Source: Pogonophryne albipinna
Lineage: Eukaryota > Chordata > Actinopteri > Perciformes > Artedidraconidae
Direction: 5' to 3'
NCBI GenBank assembly: GCA_028583405.1
Contig: JAPTMU010000087.1
Span: 248,001 to 312,000 of the forward strand
Length of the DNA stretch: 64,000 nt
Below the pieces are notes generated by a model. It was given only the letters and a program-made list of their open reading frames with translations. It was not told the origin of the DNA and made no database searches. Position 1 is the stretch's first letter. Every line of letters starts with the position of its first letter. The position numbers and the translations under genes are program-made. Positions 1 to 11,490 of this stretch are shown here, piece after piece.

Positions 1-70
1 CTCACCTCGCGGAGGGGGCCTCATCTTGCGGAGGGTTCTTCTTTTTGCGGAGGGAGCCTCATCTGAAGCG
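1..70. repeat. Short GCGGAGGG-containing tandem repeat at window edge
   Basis: Three to four copies of a roughly 20-bp unit, each ending in GCGGAGGG, run off the left edge of the window. It is a minisatellite fragment of unknown extent. Confidence 0.4.
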
Positions 71-183
71 CAAATGCGGCGCACCTACAGTGTAAGCGCA
101 CCACAGTTTTGCCGCTGCGAGGCTCCACTAGCATAATTAATCTCTTAATCTCAGTTACACATTAAGGAATCAGACATGTTATG

Positions 184-848
184 TATGAGGGGCCGTACAG
201 GCCGTAATTCATACTGGTCCTCTCACACTCATACATTCTCCTTTTACATACATACATTTTCACTCTCATATACATATATATTTACACTCACACATTCATA
301 TTATCATATTTCAATGCACATATTCATACATTTTTCACTCACACATTTTGTTCTCGTTCAATGTTTACATTTAATATTATAAATAATATATGCATGTCTG
401 AAGACAATATATGTATGCAAGAGAAGAATGTATGTATGTGTGAGATAAAGTATAGTGGAAACGGAAGGAGTATGGTTGAAACGGAAGGCAGGTCATTATC
501 GCGCTGTGATTGGCTCAGAAGGTCGAGCGGGGCGGGCTCATGTTCAGAACTTCTGATTCAAATCAACACGATGGAGGGAGATTAATCCGTGTATCTACGG
601 ACCATTTGTTTTTCTTTATTAAACAAGTAAACGGAAGAGCGTCTGAGAGGCGTTTTTGCTTTTCGTTTTAGTTATTACATCGTTTCAGATAATAATAATA
701 ATAATAATAATATATATGTATATGAGAGTGAAAATGTATGAATTTAAAAGGAGAATGTATGTGTGAGAGTGAAAATGTATGTATGTAAAAGGAGAATATA
801 TGTGTGTGAGAGGACCAGTATGAATTACGGCCTGTGCGGCCCCTCATA
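184..848. mobile_element. Non-autonomous DNA transposon with long inverted arms and 6-bp TSD
   Basis: The ends are inverted copies of each other. Both start TATGAGGGGCCG and stay complementary for about 110 bp, with reiterated ACATTC/TACATAC blocks. The sequence GTTATG directly flanks both ends (178-183 and 849-854), which gives a 6-bp target-site duplication. There is no transposase ORF. The 6-bp TSD and the TATGRGG start resemble the larger palindromic element at 30755-32130. The superfamily is not assigned; IS3EU and Dada are known to make duplications of about this size. Confidence 0.75.
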
Positions 849-2087
<1,239 letters not shown>

Positions 2088-3621
2088 CAGTGGGGCAAAA
2101 AAGTATTTAGTCAGCCACCAATTGTGCAAGTTCTCCCACTTAAAAAGATGAGAGGCCTGCAATTTTCATCCTAGGTACATTTCAACTATGAGAGACAGAA
2201 TGAGGGGAAAGAATCCAGGAAATCACATTGTAGGATTTTTAATGAATTAATTGGTAAATTCCTCGGTAAAATAAGTATTTGGTCACCTACAAACAAACAA
2301 GATTTCTGGCTCTCACAGACCTGTAACTTCTTCTTTAAGAGCCTCCTCTGTCCTCCACTTGTTAACTGTATTAATGGCACCTGTTTGAACTCGTTATCAG
2401 TATAAAAGACACCTGTCCACAACCCCAAACAGTCACACTCCAAACTCCACTATGGCCAAGACCAAAGAGCTGTCAAAGGACACCAGAAACAAAATTGTAG
2501 ACCTGCACCAGGCTGGGAAGACTGAATCTGCAATAGGTAAGCAGCTTGGTGTGAAGAAATCAACTGTGGGAGCAATTATTAGAAAATGGAAGACATACAA
2601 GACCACTGATAATCTCCCTCGATCTGGGGCTCCACGCAAGATCTCACCCCGTGGGGTCAAAATGATCACAAGAACGGTGAGCAAAAATCCCAGAACCACA
2701 CGGGGGGACCTAGTCAATGACCTGCAGAGAGCTGGGACCAAAGTAACAAAGGCTACCATCAGTAACACACTATGCCGCCAGGGACTCAAATCCTGCAGTG
2801 CCAGACGTGTCCCCCTGCTTAAGCCAGTACATGTCCAGGCCCCTCTGAAGTTTGCTAGAGAGCATTTAGATGATCCAGAAGAGGATTGGGAGAATGTCAT
2901 ATGGTCAGATGAAACCAAAATAGAACTTTTTGGTAAAAACTCAACTAGACGTGTTTGGAGGAGAAAGAATGCTGAGTTGCATCCAAAGAACACCATACCT
3001 ACTGTGAAACATGGGGGTGGAAACATCATGCTTTGGGGCTGTTTTTCTGCAAAGGGACCAGGACGACTGATCCGTGTAAAGGAAAGAATGAATGGGGCCA
3101 TGTATCGTGAGATTTTGAGTGACAACCTCCTTCCATCAGCAAGGGCATTGAAGATGAAACGTGGCTGGGTCTTTCAGCATGACAATGATCCCAAACACAC
3201 CACTCGTGCAACGAAGGAGTGGCTTCGTAAGAAGCATTTCAAGGTCCTGGAGTGGCCTAGCCAGTCTCCAGATCTCAACCCCATAGAAAGTCTTTGGAGG
3301 GAGTTGAAAGTCCGTGTTGCCCAGCGACAGCCCCAAAACATCACTGCTCTAGAGGAGATCTGCATGGAGGAATGGGCCAAGATACCAGCAACAGTGTGTG
3401 AAAACCTTGTGAAGACTTACAGAAAACGTTTGACCTCTGTCATTGCCAACAAAGGGTATATAACAAAGTATTGACAATGTGATTTTCTGGATTTTTTTTC
3501 TTCTCATTTTGTCTCTCATAGTTGAGGTATACCTAGGATGAAAATTACAGGCCTCTCTCATCTTTTTAAGTGGGAGAACTTGCACAATTGGTGGCTGACT
3601 AAATACTTTTCTGCCCCACTG
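2088..3621 (+). mobile_element. Complete Tc1-like transposon, apparently intact
   Basis: The element is 1,534 bp and is flanked by TA at 2086-2087 and 3622-3623. The terminal inverted repeats start CAGTGGGGCA and match for about 150 bp (about 2088-2240 against 3490-3621) with few differences. They enclose one uninterrupted transposase ORF at 2452-3474. The long inverted repeats, TA duplication and DD34E enzyme together fit the Tc1 branch of the Tc1/mariner superfamily. It sits in an enah intron in the same orientation as the gene. Confidence 0.95.
2452..3474 (+). CDS. Tc1-like transposase, full length (340 aa)
   Basis: This is the cut-and-paste transposase of the surrounding Tc1-like element. 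Residues 1-110 form the paired-like helix-turn-helix DNA-binding region, with a first HTH near 8-48 and a GRPR-like linker, PRSGAPRK, at 56-63. The catalytic triad is visible: D153 in [11 protein letters not shown]244 in QHDNDPKHT and E279 in LNPIESLW. The D244-E279 gap is 34 residues, the DD34E signature of Tc1 enzymes. Glycine-rich [14 protein letters not shown] lies at 187-199. The length matches the family (about 340 aa). There is no frameshift or stop, so it could be active, although sequence alone cannot show expression. The ATG used is the first in frame and begins MAKTKELS, a common start for this family. Confidence 0.95.
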   Translation: MAKTKELSKDTRNKIVDLHQAGKTESAIGKQLGVKKSTVGAIIRKWKTYKTTDNLPRSGAPRKISPRGVKMITRTVSKNPRTTRGDLVNDLQRAGTKVTKATISNTLCRQGLKSCSARRVPLLKPVHVQAPLKFAREHLDDPEEDWENVIWSDETKIELFGKNSTRRVWRRKNAELHPKNTIPTVKHGGGNIMLWGCFSAKGPGRLIRVKERMNGAMYREILSDNLLPSARALKMKRGWVFQHDNDPKHTTRATKEWLRKKHFKVLEWPSQSPDLNPIESLWRELKVRVAQRQPQNITALEEICMEEWAKIPATVCENLVKTYRKRLTSVIANKGYITKY

Positions 3622-3644
3622 TATATAATGACCTTTATTATGTC

Positions 3645-3930
3645 CAGTGTTTCCCACAGATCTGACATATACTTGTGGTGGTAGCCAGGCACGAGGGGGG
3701 GGTGTGTGAACAAAACCTTGGGGTCCGAATGTAAACAAAGCTGTCCTCACCGCAGAATTCTCCACACGGCATGTTGTTGTTGTTCAGGAGGCGTAGAGCG
3801 AGGGATCATTGTCCACTAATTAATCGATCGCAGATGGCGTCGTGCTCGTGGAGGGACAAAAATATATTTTGACGGCCGTTAATATACCTGGGCGGCCCGC
3901 CCAAGTAAAGTCTATGTGTGGGAAACCCTG
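3645..3930. mobile_element. Short hAT-like MITE
   Basis: The ends are inverted: CAGTGTTTCCCACA at the left, and the complement of CAGGGTTTCCCACA at the right. ATGTC occurs immediately before the left end and immediately after the right end, possibly what is left of a target duplication. No coding capacity. Confidence 0.65.
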
Positions 3931-4739
3931 ATGTCTCACACAATGATTTTTTGCACCGATACATTGTTATACAAATGTGGTGCCAAATGTAACGTTATTT
4001 TTAACCACTTTGGAGTTCATTAAAATGGTCAAAGATGCCCTCAAATACCAAATTATGACACCAAGACAAACAGCACACCAGAGAAAGTAATTGCTACCAT
4101 CGAATATCAAAACATTTATAGATTTCTGCATGAATTGCATTTTTGTGCGATTGGTTGACAGTTTGACGGTTGGGACACGTCTCAGATAGCTCCTGAGAGT
4201 CAGTGTGTCCTCTGTCCTCTGACAGCCTCAGTCTGTTTGTGGCTCACGTTTCATGAGTACTGCAGCTCATTTTAGACACCCAGGTCAAGTTTCCATTAAT
4301 GGTCTCAGTACAATGACTCATCACATGAACACAGCCTGGATTATTTTCTTAGAAAAAGTAAAAATACTATAAACACAATGGTTAAAGTATCCAAAGAATA
4401 AAGCTCTCTTACAGAATACAAGTGTGATATCATTATATATAACTGTGAGCATTCTGGCCTCACACTAGGGTTACAAATGGACGAAGGATAAGGTGGTTTG
4501 TGAAAAATAAAACAGTTTATTGCCACGGAGGGGGAAGTTCACAAAAACAACAATTTATAATTAGCCCCGCTAGGTCCTGAGGCTGCTCGGGGTCCGTGGA
4601 TCCTTCTCTCAGGATCCAGCCTACTGCAAGCGAGAGAGCAGAACCAGGTTAGCAGCATTTATACTGAGAGCCTAATTACCTGATTCTGCTCAGCTGTCTG
4701 GTCTCCGTCCGAGCCACTCCCATCACTCCAGCAGCCGGC
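3931..4739. other. Intron sequence without assignable features
   Basis: No gene. From about 4445 to 4735 the base composition changes (GC-rich, with repeated GGATCC-type and GCTCTC words), suggesting part of an unclassified interspersed repeat. I could not define its ends. Confidence 0.4.
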
Positions 4740-5089
4740 GCCCCTTTCACACCAACGCGGTACCCGTTCTAGCTCCGTGCTTCTGCTCTTCTGGTTCGGA
4801 ACCGGTTTTTCTTTTCAGCCCCCGTTTTGTTCACACCACCCAGAGCCCGACTGGTGATACCGTGGCTGCGCCATGACGTCACCGTTTACATCGCTGATTT
4901 TCTCCGCAACGGCGCTCACAACAACAACAATGGGGGACTGCGTCGGGTCGATGATCGTGTTGTGAAATTAAATAACTACTTCTCAACCCTTATACTTTTC
5001 TCCATGAGTGCCCTGGTTCATTGTTTATTAATTTGTTTCATCGGCATTTACCAACCGCTGCAGTGCTGCCCGCTGTTTGGCATCACAAC

Positions 5090-6221
5090 CAGTGGCGTTT
5101 TCTCCTGGAGGCCAAGGGAAGCCAGGCTTCCCCTGTTTTTTCGAATTGTAGTTATAATTTTAATAAATAAATAAAAACACTTAGTTTAGTTTCGGAAATT
5201 CTTTGTTGTGTGTTGCTGCCGGCCCGTCTCTCCCCCATTCTCATTGAGTATTTTACAAAGAGTGAAACAGCGCCCCTCTAGATATTATGGTGAAACAGTA
5301 GATTGCACTGTCTGTTGCGAGAGGAGGCCAGCCGAAATTGGCTTCCCTTGGTGAAAAAAATGGAGGGATTGACCAATCAGATGAGGCTCACGTCATGCCC
5401 ATACAGTCTATGTTCATGCCCCTGCCAACCTGTGATTAGTCAGGGCCATGCCAAGGGAAGCCAGAGGCTGCTGGCTTGCCTCACAATCCAATCAAATTGC
5501 ATCAACTTAGTGTTGCAGTGACGCGTCCTAAAACCCAGAAGTAAGCTGCGCTCGGTTTCTCGTTTCCCCATGGGTTTCCCTCGGTTTCCCTCGACAAAAA
5601 AGCAATGGGATTTCTCCATAGGATTTTGGCTCGAAATAACGTCAGTGGAAAACTAACCTGTTAGATAAATGCACGTTTTGTTCAGCCGGATAATATCCAC
5701 ATGTCTACCCTACTTTTATAATTTTCGAATCATACATCTAATCGATAGAAGATAGATAGTGTCACTGCACCACACTCACCGCCGTTATAAAGTAGCAAGC
5801 AACTGAAGCAAGTGCAATTATGGAGGGTGGAGATTTGGAGTATTTAATCAAAAATAATTGTACTAAACTTCCGCTACAGCAGCAACTAAAATACAATCTG
5901 ATGACAGGCCAATGCCCAAACTGGAGCTGTGTACAGCGAGGAACAAAGGAGCGAATCGGACGTAAAACGTTAAAGGTCTCCTGATTTAGTTTGTGAATGA
6001 ATGCTTATTAGAGTTTGGGCTGGAGAGTGCGTGCGGACCTGTCGGTTAGATAACAGGCGTGTGTGAGTCCTGCATCTGTATGATACAAATGTGTGTAAAA
6101 TGATACCGGGTGCTGTAATCACTCATCTGGTGACGTTATTACATTGACCACCACACCCCCGACCCAAAAGAAAGGACGTATTATTGGCTTCCCCTAATTT
6201 TTTCCCCACGCCACGCTACTG
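5090..6221. mobile_element. hAT-like element with perfect 8-bp TSD
   Basis: The element begins CAGTGGCG and ends as the complement of CAGTAGCG. The same 8 bases, ATCACAAC, flank it at 5082-5089 and 6222-6229. An 8-bp duplication and CAG...CTG ends are typical of hAT. Both termini carry an inverted GGCTTCCC-type motif. It is 1,132 bp with no transposase, hence non-autonomous. It interrupts the left arm of the palindromic element. Confidence 0.85.
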
Positions 6222-6490
6222 ATCACAACGCTGTTATGAAAGTTTATTTGGTATAAAATGGGTGATGTTAGCATAGCAACCGAAGTTAAACTGACAATCT
6301 TGACTACTTGTTGCTATCCTATTGTGGCATAAGCCCTTTTCTACAGGCACATTTTACCGGCGTATTTTTCCTTATGATTCTACTTGTGATAGTAGGACAT
6401 GACAACCTGTGCAGCCCATGTATTGATTCCATCCGATAGCTGCTATAATACAAAACAAAACGTCTGCCTGCTCTCCATAATGATCAATGA

Positions 6491-6637
6491 TGTTACGGTG
6501 TGTGCAGGAAGAAGGACCCAAATGTAGATTAAAGTGACAAAAAATTGCTCCTTTATTTCAAGGCTAACTATAAACAAAGACTGAACAGAACACTCACCGA
6601 AGACCAAGTCATGACACAAGACAGACAGATCTTAACA
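6491..6637 (-). repeat. 3' LTR (minus strand) of the LTR element
   Basis: Direct repeat of 8785-8917 with TG...CA ends, next to the polypurine tract at 6640-6648. It is slightly longer than its partner because of small indels near 6600-6625. Confidence 0.8.
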
Positions 6638-6784
6638 GTACCCCCCCCTCAAGGGACGGATCCCAGACGTCCCCAAAAAAAATATCCAGCAGGGTGGGTG
6701 GAGGGGGACCGGAGGAGGGACACAAAACTAAGGCCAACAGGGTGGGTGGAGGGGGTCTGGAGGACGGGCTTGGGCTGACAGCGG

Positions 6785-7065
6785 AGGACCCGGAAGGGGT
6801 CTCGGGCAGACGGCCCGGGGGCAAGGCAGAGATCAAGGATGGGGTCTGGGGCGGACGGCCCGGGGGCAAGGCAGAGTTGAAAAAGGGGGACTCGGGCGGA
6901 CGGCCCGGGGGCAAGGCAGGGTTCAAGGAAGGGGTCTCGGGCGGCCGGGCCGGGGGAAAGGCAGAGTTCAAGGAAGGGGTCTCGGGTGGACGGCCCGGAG
7001 GCAACGCAGAGTTCAAAAAGGGGGACTCGGGCGGACGGCCCGGGGCAACGCAGAGTTCAGGGTGG
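6785..7065. repeat. 45-bp minisatellite (about 6 copies)
   Basis: The unit encodes 15 residues on either strand (minus: PPGRPPETPSLNSAL-like). It lies inside the LTR element and copies differ at a few positions. Confidence 0.85.
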
Positions 7066-7329
7066 GGCGAAGGCCAAACAGCTCCGGAGGCCAGGCAGGA
7101 CCCGGTTATCGGCCGAACAGGAACCGGAGCCGGTGGGACAGGCTTCGGCAGGATCCCCCACGGAAGAGGACCAGGAGTTGGCAGCACCCCCGGCGAGACA
7201 GATGATGGCGGGGCCTCCAACGGAACTGGACAAGGGGTTGGCAGTACCCCCGGCAGGACAGGTGATGACGGGGCCTCCAACTGGACTGGACATAGAGCTG
7301 GCAGGATCCCCAGCGGAACCTCCAAAGAG

Positions 7330-7965
7330 TAGTCGGCGGGGCCTCCAACGGCACAGGACATAGGATTGGCAGAACCCCCGGCAGAAGAGTAGTCGGCGGG
7401 ACCCCCAACGGGACAGGACATAGGGTTGGCAGGACCCCCGGCAGGAGAGTAGTCGGCGGGACCCCCAAAGGGACAGGACATAGGGTTGGCAGGACCCCCG
7501 GCAGGAGAGTAGTCGGCGGGACCCCCAACGGGACAGGACATAGGGTTGGCAGGAACCCCGGCAGGAGAGTAGTCGGCGGGACCCCCAACGGGACAGGACA
7601 AAGCGTTGGCAGGACCTCCAGCGGAACCTCCAACGGTACAGGACATAGGGTTGGCAGGACCCCCGGCAGAAGAGCAGTCTGCGGGACCTCCAACGGCACA
7701 GGACTTAGGGTTGGCAGGACCCCCTGCAGAAGAGTAGTCGGCGGGGCCTCCAACGGCACAGGACATAGGGTTGGCAGGACCCCCGGCAGAAGAGTAGTCG
7801 GCGGGAACCCCAACGGGACAGGACATAGGGTTGGCAGAACCCCCGGCAGGAGAGTAGTCGGCGGGACCCCCAACAGGACAGGACCTAGGGTTGGCAGGAC
7901 CCCCAACAGGACAGGACAAAGGGTTGGCAGGACCCCCAGCGGAACCTCGAACGGTACAGGACATA
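7330..7965. repeat. 60-bp minisatellite (about 10 copies)
   Basis: The unit contains GTAGTCGGCGGGACCCCCAA and is 60 bp long, so it keeps the minus-strand frame (20-residue peptide with PVGGPADYS). Some copies carry AACGGCACAGG variants, which suggests unequal exchange between them. Confidence 0.85.
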
Positions 7966-8059
7966 GGGTTGGCAGGGACCTGGAGGGGTGACTTGAGAGG
8001 GGACTTGAGAGGGAACTTGAGAGAGGACTCGAGAGGAGACTAGAGGGGAAACTTGAGAG

Positions 8060-8360
8060 GGGACTTGAGAGGTGACTTGTGTCGGTCGGTACGCCGACAG
8101 GACACGGGGAGCTGGCGTCGTCTGGGGAGCCAGCAGGAGACGAGGTGCTGGAGTCGGCCGGTACACCAACAGGACTCGGGGAACTGGCGTCGGCTGGAGA
8201 GCCAGCAGGAGACGAGGTGCTGGAGTTGGCCGGTACGCCGACAGGACTCGGGGAACTGGCGTCGGCTGGAGAGCCAGCAGGAGACGAGGTGCTGAAGTCG
8301 GCCGGTACGCCGACAAGACTCGGGGAGCTGGCGTCGGCTGGGGAGCCAGCCCTGTAGCCG
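8060..8360. repeat. 72-bp minisatellite (about 4 copies)
   Basis: The unit contains GGCGTCGGCTGGAGAGCCAG. The 72-bp length keeps the frame. It is the third independent tandem array inside the same LTR element. Confidence 0.8.
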
Positions 8361-8379
8361 AAACTGGAGTCGAGCCCAT

Positions 8380-8528
8380 GGCTTCTGGGGCCGGTACTGA
8401 AGCCGGAACCATGGCTGCTGGGGCCAGAACTGGGGCCGGAACCATGGCTGCTGGGGCCAGAACTGGGGCCGGGACCATGGCTGCTGGTGCCAGAACTGGG
8501 TCTGGAACCATGGCTGCTGGGGCCAGGA
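8380..8528. repeat. 33-bp minisatellite (about 4.5 copies)
   Basis: The unit contains CCATGGCTGCTGGGGCCAGA, 33 bp, encoding an 11-residue repeat. It is the fourth array of the LTR element. Confidence 0.8.
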
Positions 8529-8784
8529 CAGGGTGCTAGCATGCCTGGGGCTAGCAGGCCGGGAATCACACACTGAGAGGAAGTCCAAAATCCAGCCAGG
8601 TAAGAACTTCACTAAATCTGGCTTCTCCATAGCCATCTGGTGTGCCTCAGCCATAGCAGCCTCTCGCTGCTGAACCCTGACCGCTCCTATCCATCGATGA
8701 GCGCAGACAGACAAAGAAAAGGTAAAATCCAAAAGTTCCTGCTCAAACGGATCTGCTGGGCCCATATCTCAGGTCGGTTCGTAA

Positions 8785-8917
8785 TGTTACTGGTGTGTGC
8801 AGGAAGAAGGACCCAAATGCAGATTAAAGTGACAAAAAATAGCTCCTTTATTTCAAGGCTAACTATAAACAAAGACTGAACAGAACACTCACCGAACACT
8901 CAAGACAGATCTTAACA
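8785..8917 (-). repeat. 5' LTR (minus strand) of the LTR element
   Basis: Direct repeat of 6491-6637. I do not recognise a standard TGG-starting primer-binding site next to it, so the priming tRNA is unknown. Confidence 0.8.
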
Positions 8918-9655
8918 AATGACAGCGAACGGATGGTCAAAAACCGGTTCTTAGCTGGCCCCACTCGGCTTCCCGGCAAGAACCAATACTTCACGCTTAC
9001 GTCGGAGGAGGCGAGATTAACCTGAGCTAACAGTTAAAGGCGAGTATAGCAAATAGAAGTTGTAACAAGCAGTAGTGCTGAGCAAAGTGACTAGAACACG
9101 ACCACACACTTGAAAAAAACACACGTTCTAAAGTCAGGCAACACTAACCAGGCTTCGTGTGATTCTGTTAATTTGTACCTTACTTCTTCCATCCGTTCGC
9201 TGTTATTGATCATTGTGGAGAGCAGGCAGACGTTTTGTATTATAGGAGCTATTGGATGGAATCAATACATGGGCTGCACAGGTTGTTATGTCCGACTATC
9301 ACAAGTAGAATCATAAGGAAAAATATGCCGGTAAAATGTGCCTGTAGAAAACGGCTTATGCCACAATAGGATAGCAACAAGTAGGTAGATAGGTAGATAG
9401 GTAGATTAGCTTCGGTTGCTATGTTAACATCACCCATTTTATACCAGAGACACTTTCATAACATCGTTGTGATGCCAAACAGCGTCAATTCATACTGACA
9501 CACATTCCCTTATGGGGGGGGATATTTATCAGCTGCTTGTGTGACAGTCAGACAGTGAATACTTTCCAGCGGACGCTGCTGTGAGTTAACGGGAGACTAA
9601 ACTCCGGTGGACGAGCAGCACTGCAGCGGTCGGTAAATGCCGAACCTGAACCACT

Positions 9656-10489
9656 AAAAAAGCCAACCCAGTCTCACGGCATTTCGTGTTATAGTCACGA
9701 CATTTAATCTATTGATTCGTGTTCACCATCACGATTTCCCCCTTTTTTTTGTGTCACACAGAACGATTTTAAAAGCAATGTATTTCTATTGGTAGTATGT
9801 TTCGTGCCTGCAGCACGTCTTTTTGTCCGTTCGGGTCTTGGAAGACCGGAAGCTGTGTGGTTCATAAAAACATGATCTTACTCAATATCAAGGCACGATT
9901 ATTGTTTTTATTTTAAATCATATAATGTCGGACTTTTGTTGCCGTCTGTGAGGAAAATAAATGGGGCTCAGAGCCTCAGAATACTGAAATCTGTATTTTT
10001 TTAAATCTTTTTTTCCTTCTAATTTGTTATTCTTTTCTAAATAACACACTGTTATTTACTCACCAATAACACACAATTATCCTTGTTTTTATTTATTGGT
10101 TTAATTCCATAATCTCGGGCTTTTTTGGCGTCCGTCAGGAACTGAATTTCAAAATAAAAATAACACATTACGTAACATCAGATTTGATGTAGAGCTATGT
10201 TAACCATTATCTGAAGTCTGCTGCTCTGAGCATGTCAGTTGGAGTTATGACATCATCGTGTTCCATGACACAGGTGTTTATATTTGAGCTAACGAGGTGT
10301 CCAGAGATCAAAGGTTTCCATGGTGATGTGCAGTAATCAGTGAGAGGAGAACATTTTCATTTTTCTGAATGAGAGATGAACCGTAACAGATATCGGTGAA
10401 ATTTCAAAGCGTGAAGCATGTCAAGGAACTGGAGCATCTGAAGTGTACTTTTTGTGTACTTTCGGGTTAATAATGTGGCCTTTTTGGTA
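9656..10489. other. Unclassified, probably interspersed repeat
   Basis: There is no gene. Two related segments (about 9895-9955 and 10075-10140) both run from an AT-rich stretch into TCGGGCTTTT/GTCGGACTTTT and then GTCTGTGAGGAA or GTCCGTCAGGAA, so part of this block is an imperfect direct repeat. No ends were found. Confidence 0.4.
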
Positions 10490-10760
10490 AATGGTAAGTA
10501 CTTATATAGTGCTTTATCCAGTCTTTACGACCCCTCAAAGCTCTTTACATACTACATGTCATTCACCCATTCATACAGAGCATTACCACTTGCTCTAGGA
10601 CCTAACATTCACACACCGTTGGCCATGCCATCAGGAGCAACTCAGGGTTAAGTATCTTGCCCAAAGATACATCGACATGTTGGCTGCTCGGGCTGGGATC
10701 GAACCCACAACCTTCTGGTTGAAAGACGACCGCACTCCCTCGCAGCCACAGTCGCTCACT
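10490..10760 (-). mobile_element. tRNA-derived SINE-like repeat
   Basis: Read on the minus strand, the head at about 10755-10690 contains a GGTTCGATCCC B-box and an A-box-like GGCTGCGAGGGAGT, so it looks tRNA-derived. The body continues to a tail with AGCACTATATAAGTAC near 10500. This is a familiar abundant fish repeat type. The family name is not assigned. Confidence 0.55.
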
Positions 10761-10769
10761 GGCCACAGT

Positions 10770-11490
10770 TGGCAGTTTAACTAAAGGTGTGCGGCTGCTG
10801 TGGTGGGGAAAGATGAGGCTGAACTTACAATGGGGTTTGATGGAGACATGTTGAAAGTTTTTGTCACTTCATGCCCTCAAGAGGCATTTTGTTTAATTAT
10901 TTTTGCTTAATTTATTTTTATTTGTCAAGCTACGAGTTTTTCGTACGTTTCTCATGAACAATTATGTCTCAGGAATGTAGGGTTTGGGAATTATGGCAGG
11001 TTTAAAAGAAAATATGAAGGCAAAATTAAATCTGTCCTCCGCTGAAGAAGGCCTCTTTACCAAGGTCTGAACAATGGTTAATATCTCTAAAAGTATGAAT
11101 CAGATTTAAAAGTTGTTAATGATAATAATGTCAGAAAGATTTGTAACATTTTAAAGTAAGAATGAGGTTTCTGAGTGAAAGTATGAAGGAACAGTTAGCA
11201 GTTGAAGTTGCATGAAGATTGTTGAAGTCTGAAGAATTTCTCCATTGATTTCAATGGTTAAAAATGTGATGAATTATGGGATGTATCTCTGGAATTATGA
11301 AAGTTATGAATCAGAAAAGTAATAGCCATCGATTCCCGACCGAGCTGAACGTTTTGATGTTTGAACGGAGTTTCTGCGATGTGGAATGTGGGAACAGAAG
11401 AGGCCCAAAATAACCCGGCGGAATAATAAAGAATTTCGTGCGTCGAAGAACAAGTAGTTGGAATGCTGTATCAGCATTCCCACTAAATTA
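10770..11490 (+). mobile_element. Possible Helitron-like repeat
   Basis: At 11460-11486 there is a hairpin, GGAATGCT-loop-AGCATTCC, followed by CACTAA, similar to a Helitron 3' end (stem-loop plus CTRR). The stretch before it, with repeated TTAAAAGTATGAATCAGA-like words, resembles a common fish repeat. A 5' TC end was not found, so both identity and left limit are tentative. Confidence 0.35.

Larger units (their letters stand above)
6609..8765 (-). pseudogene. Repeat-rich gag-position reading frame of the LTR element
   Basis: On the minus strand a frame opens at 8765, 20 bases inside the 5' LTR, with MGPADPFEQELLDFTFSLS, then a helical region (about residues 30-65), then W/Q/P-rich repeats. 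The reading continues in other frames at 8569-7106 and 7964-6609 because of indels. It encodes tandem peptides such as GGPADYSPAGGPANP and PPGRPPESPFLNSAL. Its place directly after the 5' LTR is where gag would be, but I see no zinc knuckle and no recognisable capsid motif. The function is unknown and the frame is broken in this copy. Confidence 0.5.
6491..8917 (-). mobile_element. Non-autonomous LTR retrotransposon made largely of coding minisatellites
   Basis: Two direct repeats of about 147 and 133 bp (6491-6637 and 8785-8917) start TGTTAC and end CTTAACA. AATGA flanks the pair at 6486-6490 and 8918-8922, a 5-bp target duplication. A C-rich run at 6640-6648 is, on the minus strand, a polypurine tract next to the 3' LTR, so the element reads right to left. 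There is no protease, reverse transcriptase, RNase H or integrase. The interior is a repetitive Pro/Ala-rich reading frame. It probably depends on a helper of Ty3-type, which is inference. Confidence 0.8.
4740..9655. mobile_element. Palindromic DNA element split by two later insertions
   Basis: Sequence at 6222-6490 is the inverted copy of 9190-9475, and 5040-5089 is the inverted copy of about 9465-9640 with gaps. The left arm is broken by the hAT element at 5090-6221 and by the LTR element at 6491-8917. After the LTR element the left arm resumes for about 16 bp (CAGCGAACGGATGG), matching the inner end of the right arm at about 9175. The outer ends are not resolved, so the limits are approximate. 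No transposase is seen. Confidence 0.6.

Noticed and set aside
2433..3380. Minus-strand ORFs of 230, 66 and 68 residues
   Set aside because: They are antisense shadows of the Tc1 transposase.
4827..5174. 115-residue plus-strand ORF
   Set aside because: It spans the boundary of two transposable elements (5090) and has no recognisable domain.
6694..7363. Plus-strand Gly-rich ORFs of 212 and 125 residues
   Set aside because: They arise from the 45-bp minisatellite, whose unit length leaves several frames open. The LTR element reads on the minus strand.
10690..10760. Functional tRNA gene on the minus strand
   Set aside because: Only A- and B-box-like parts are present. A full cloverleaf cannot be formed and the sequence continues into a SINE body.
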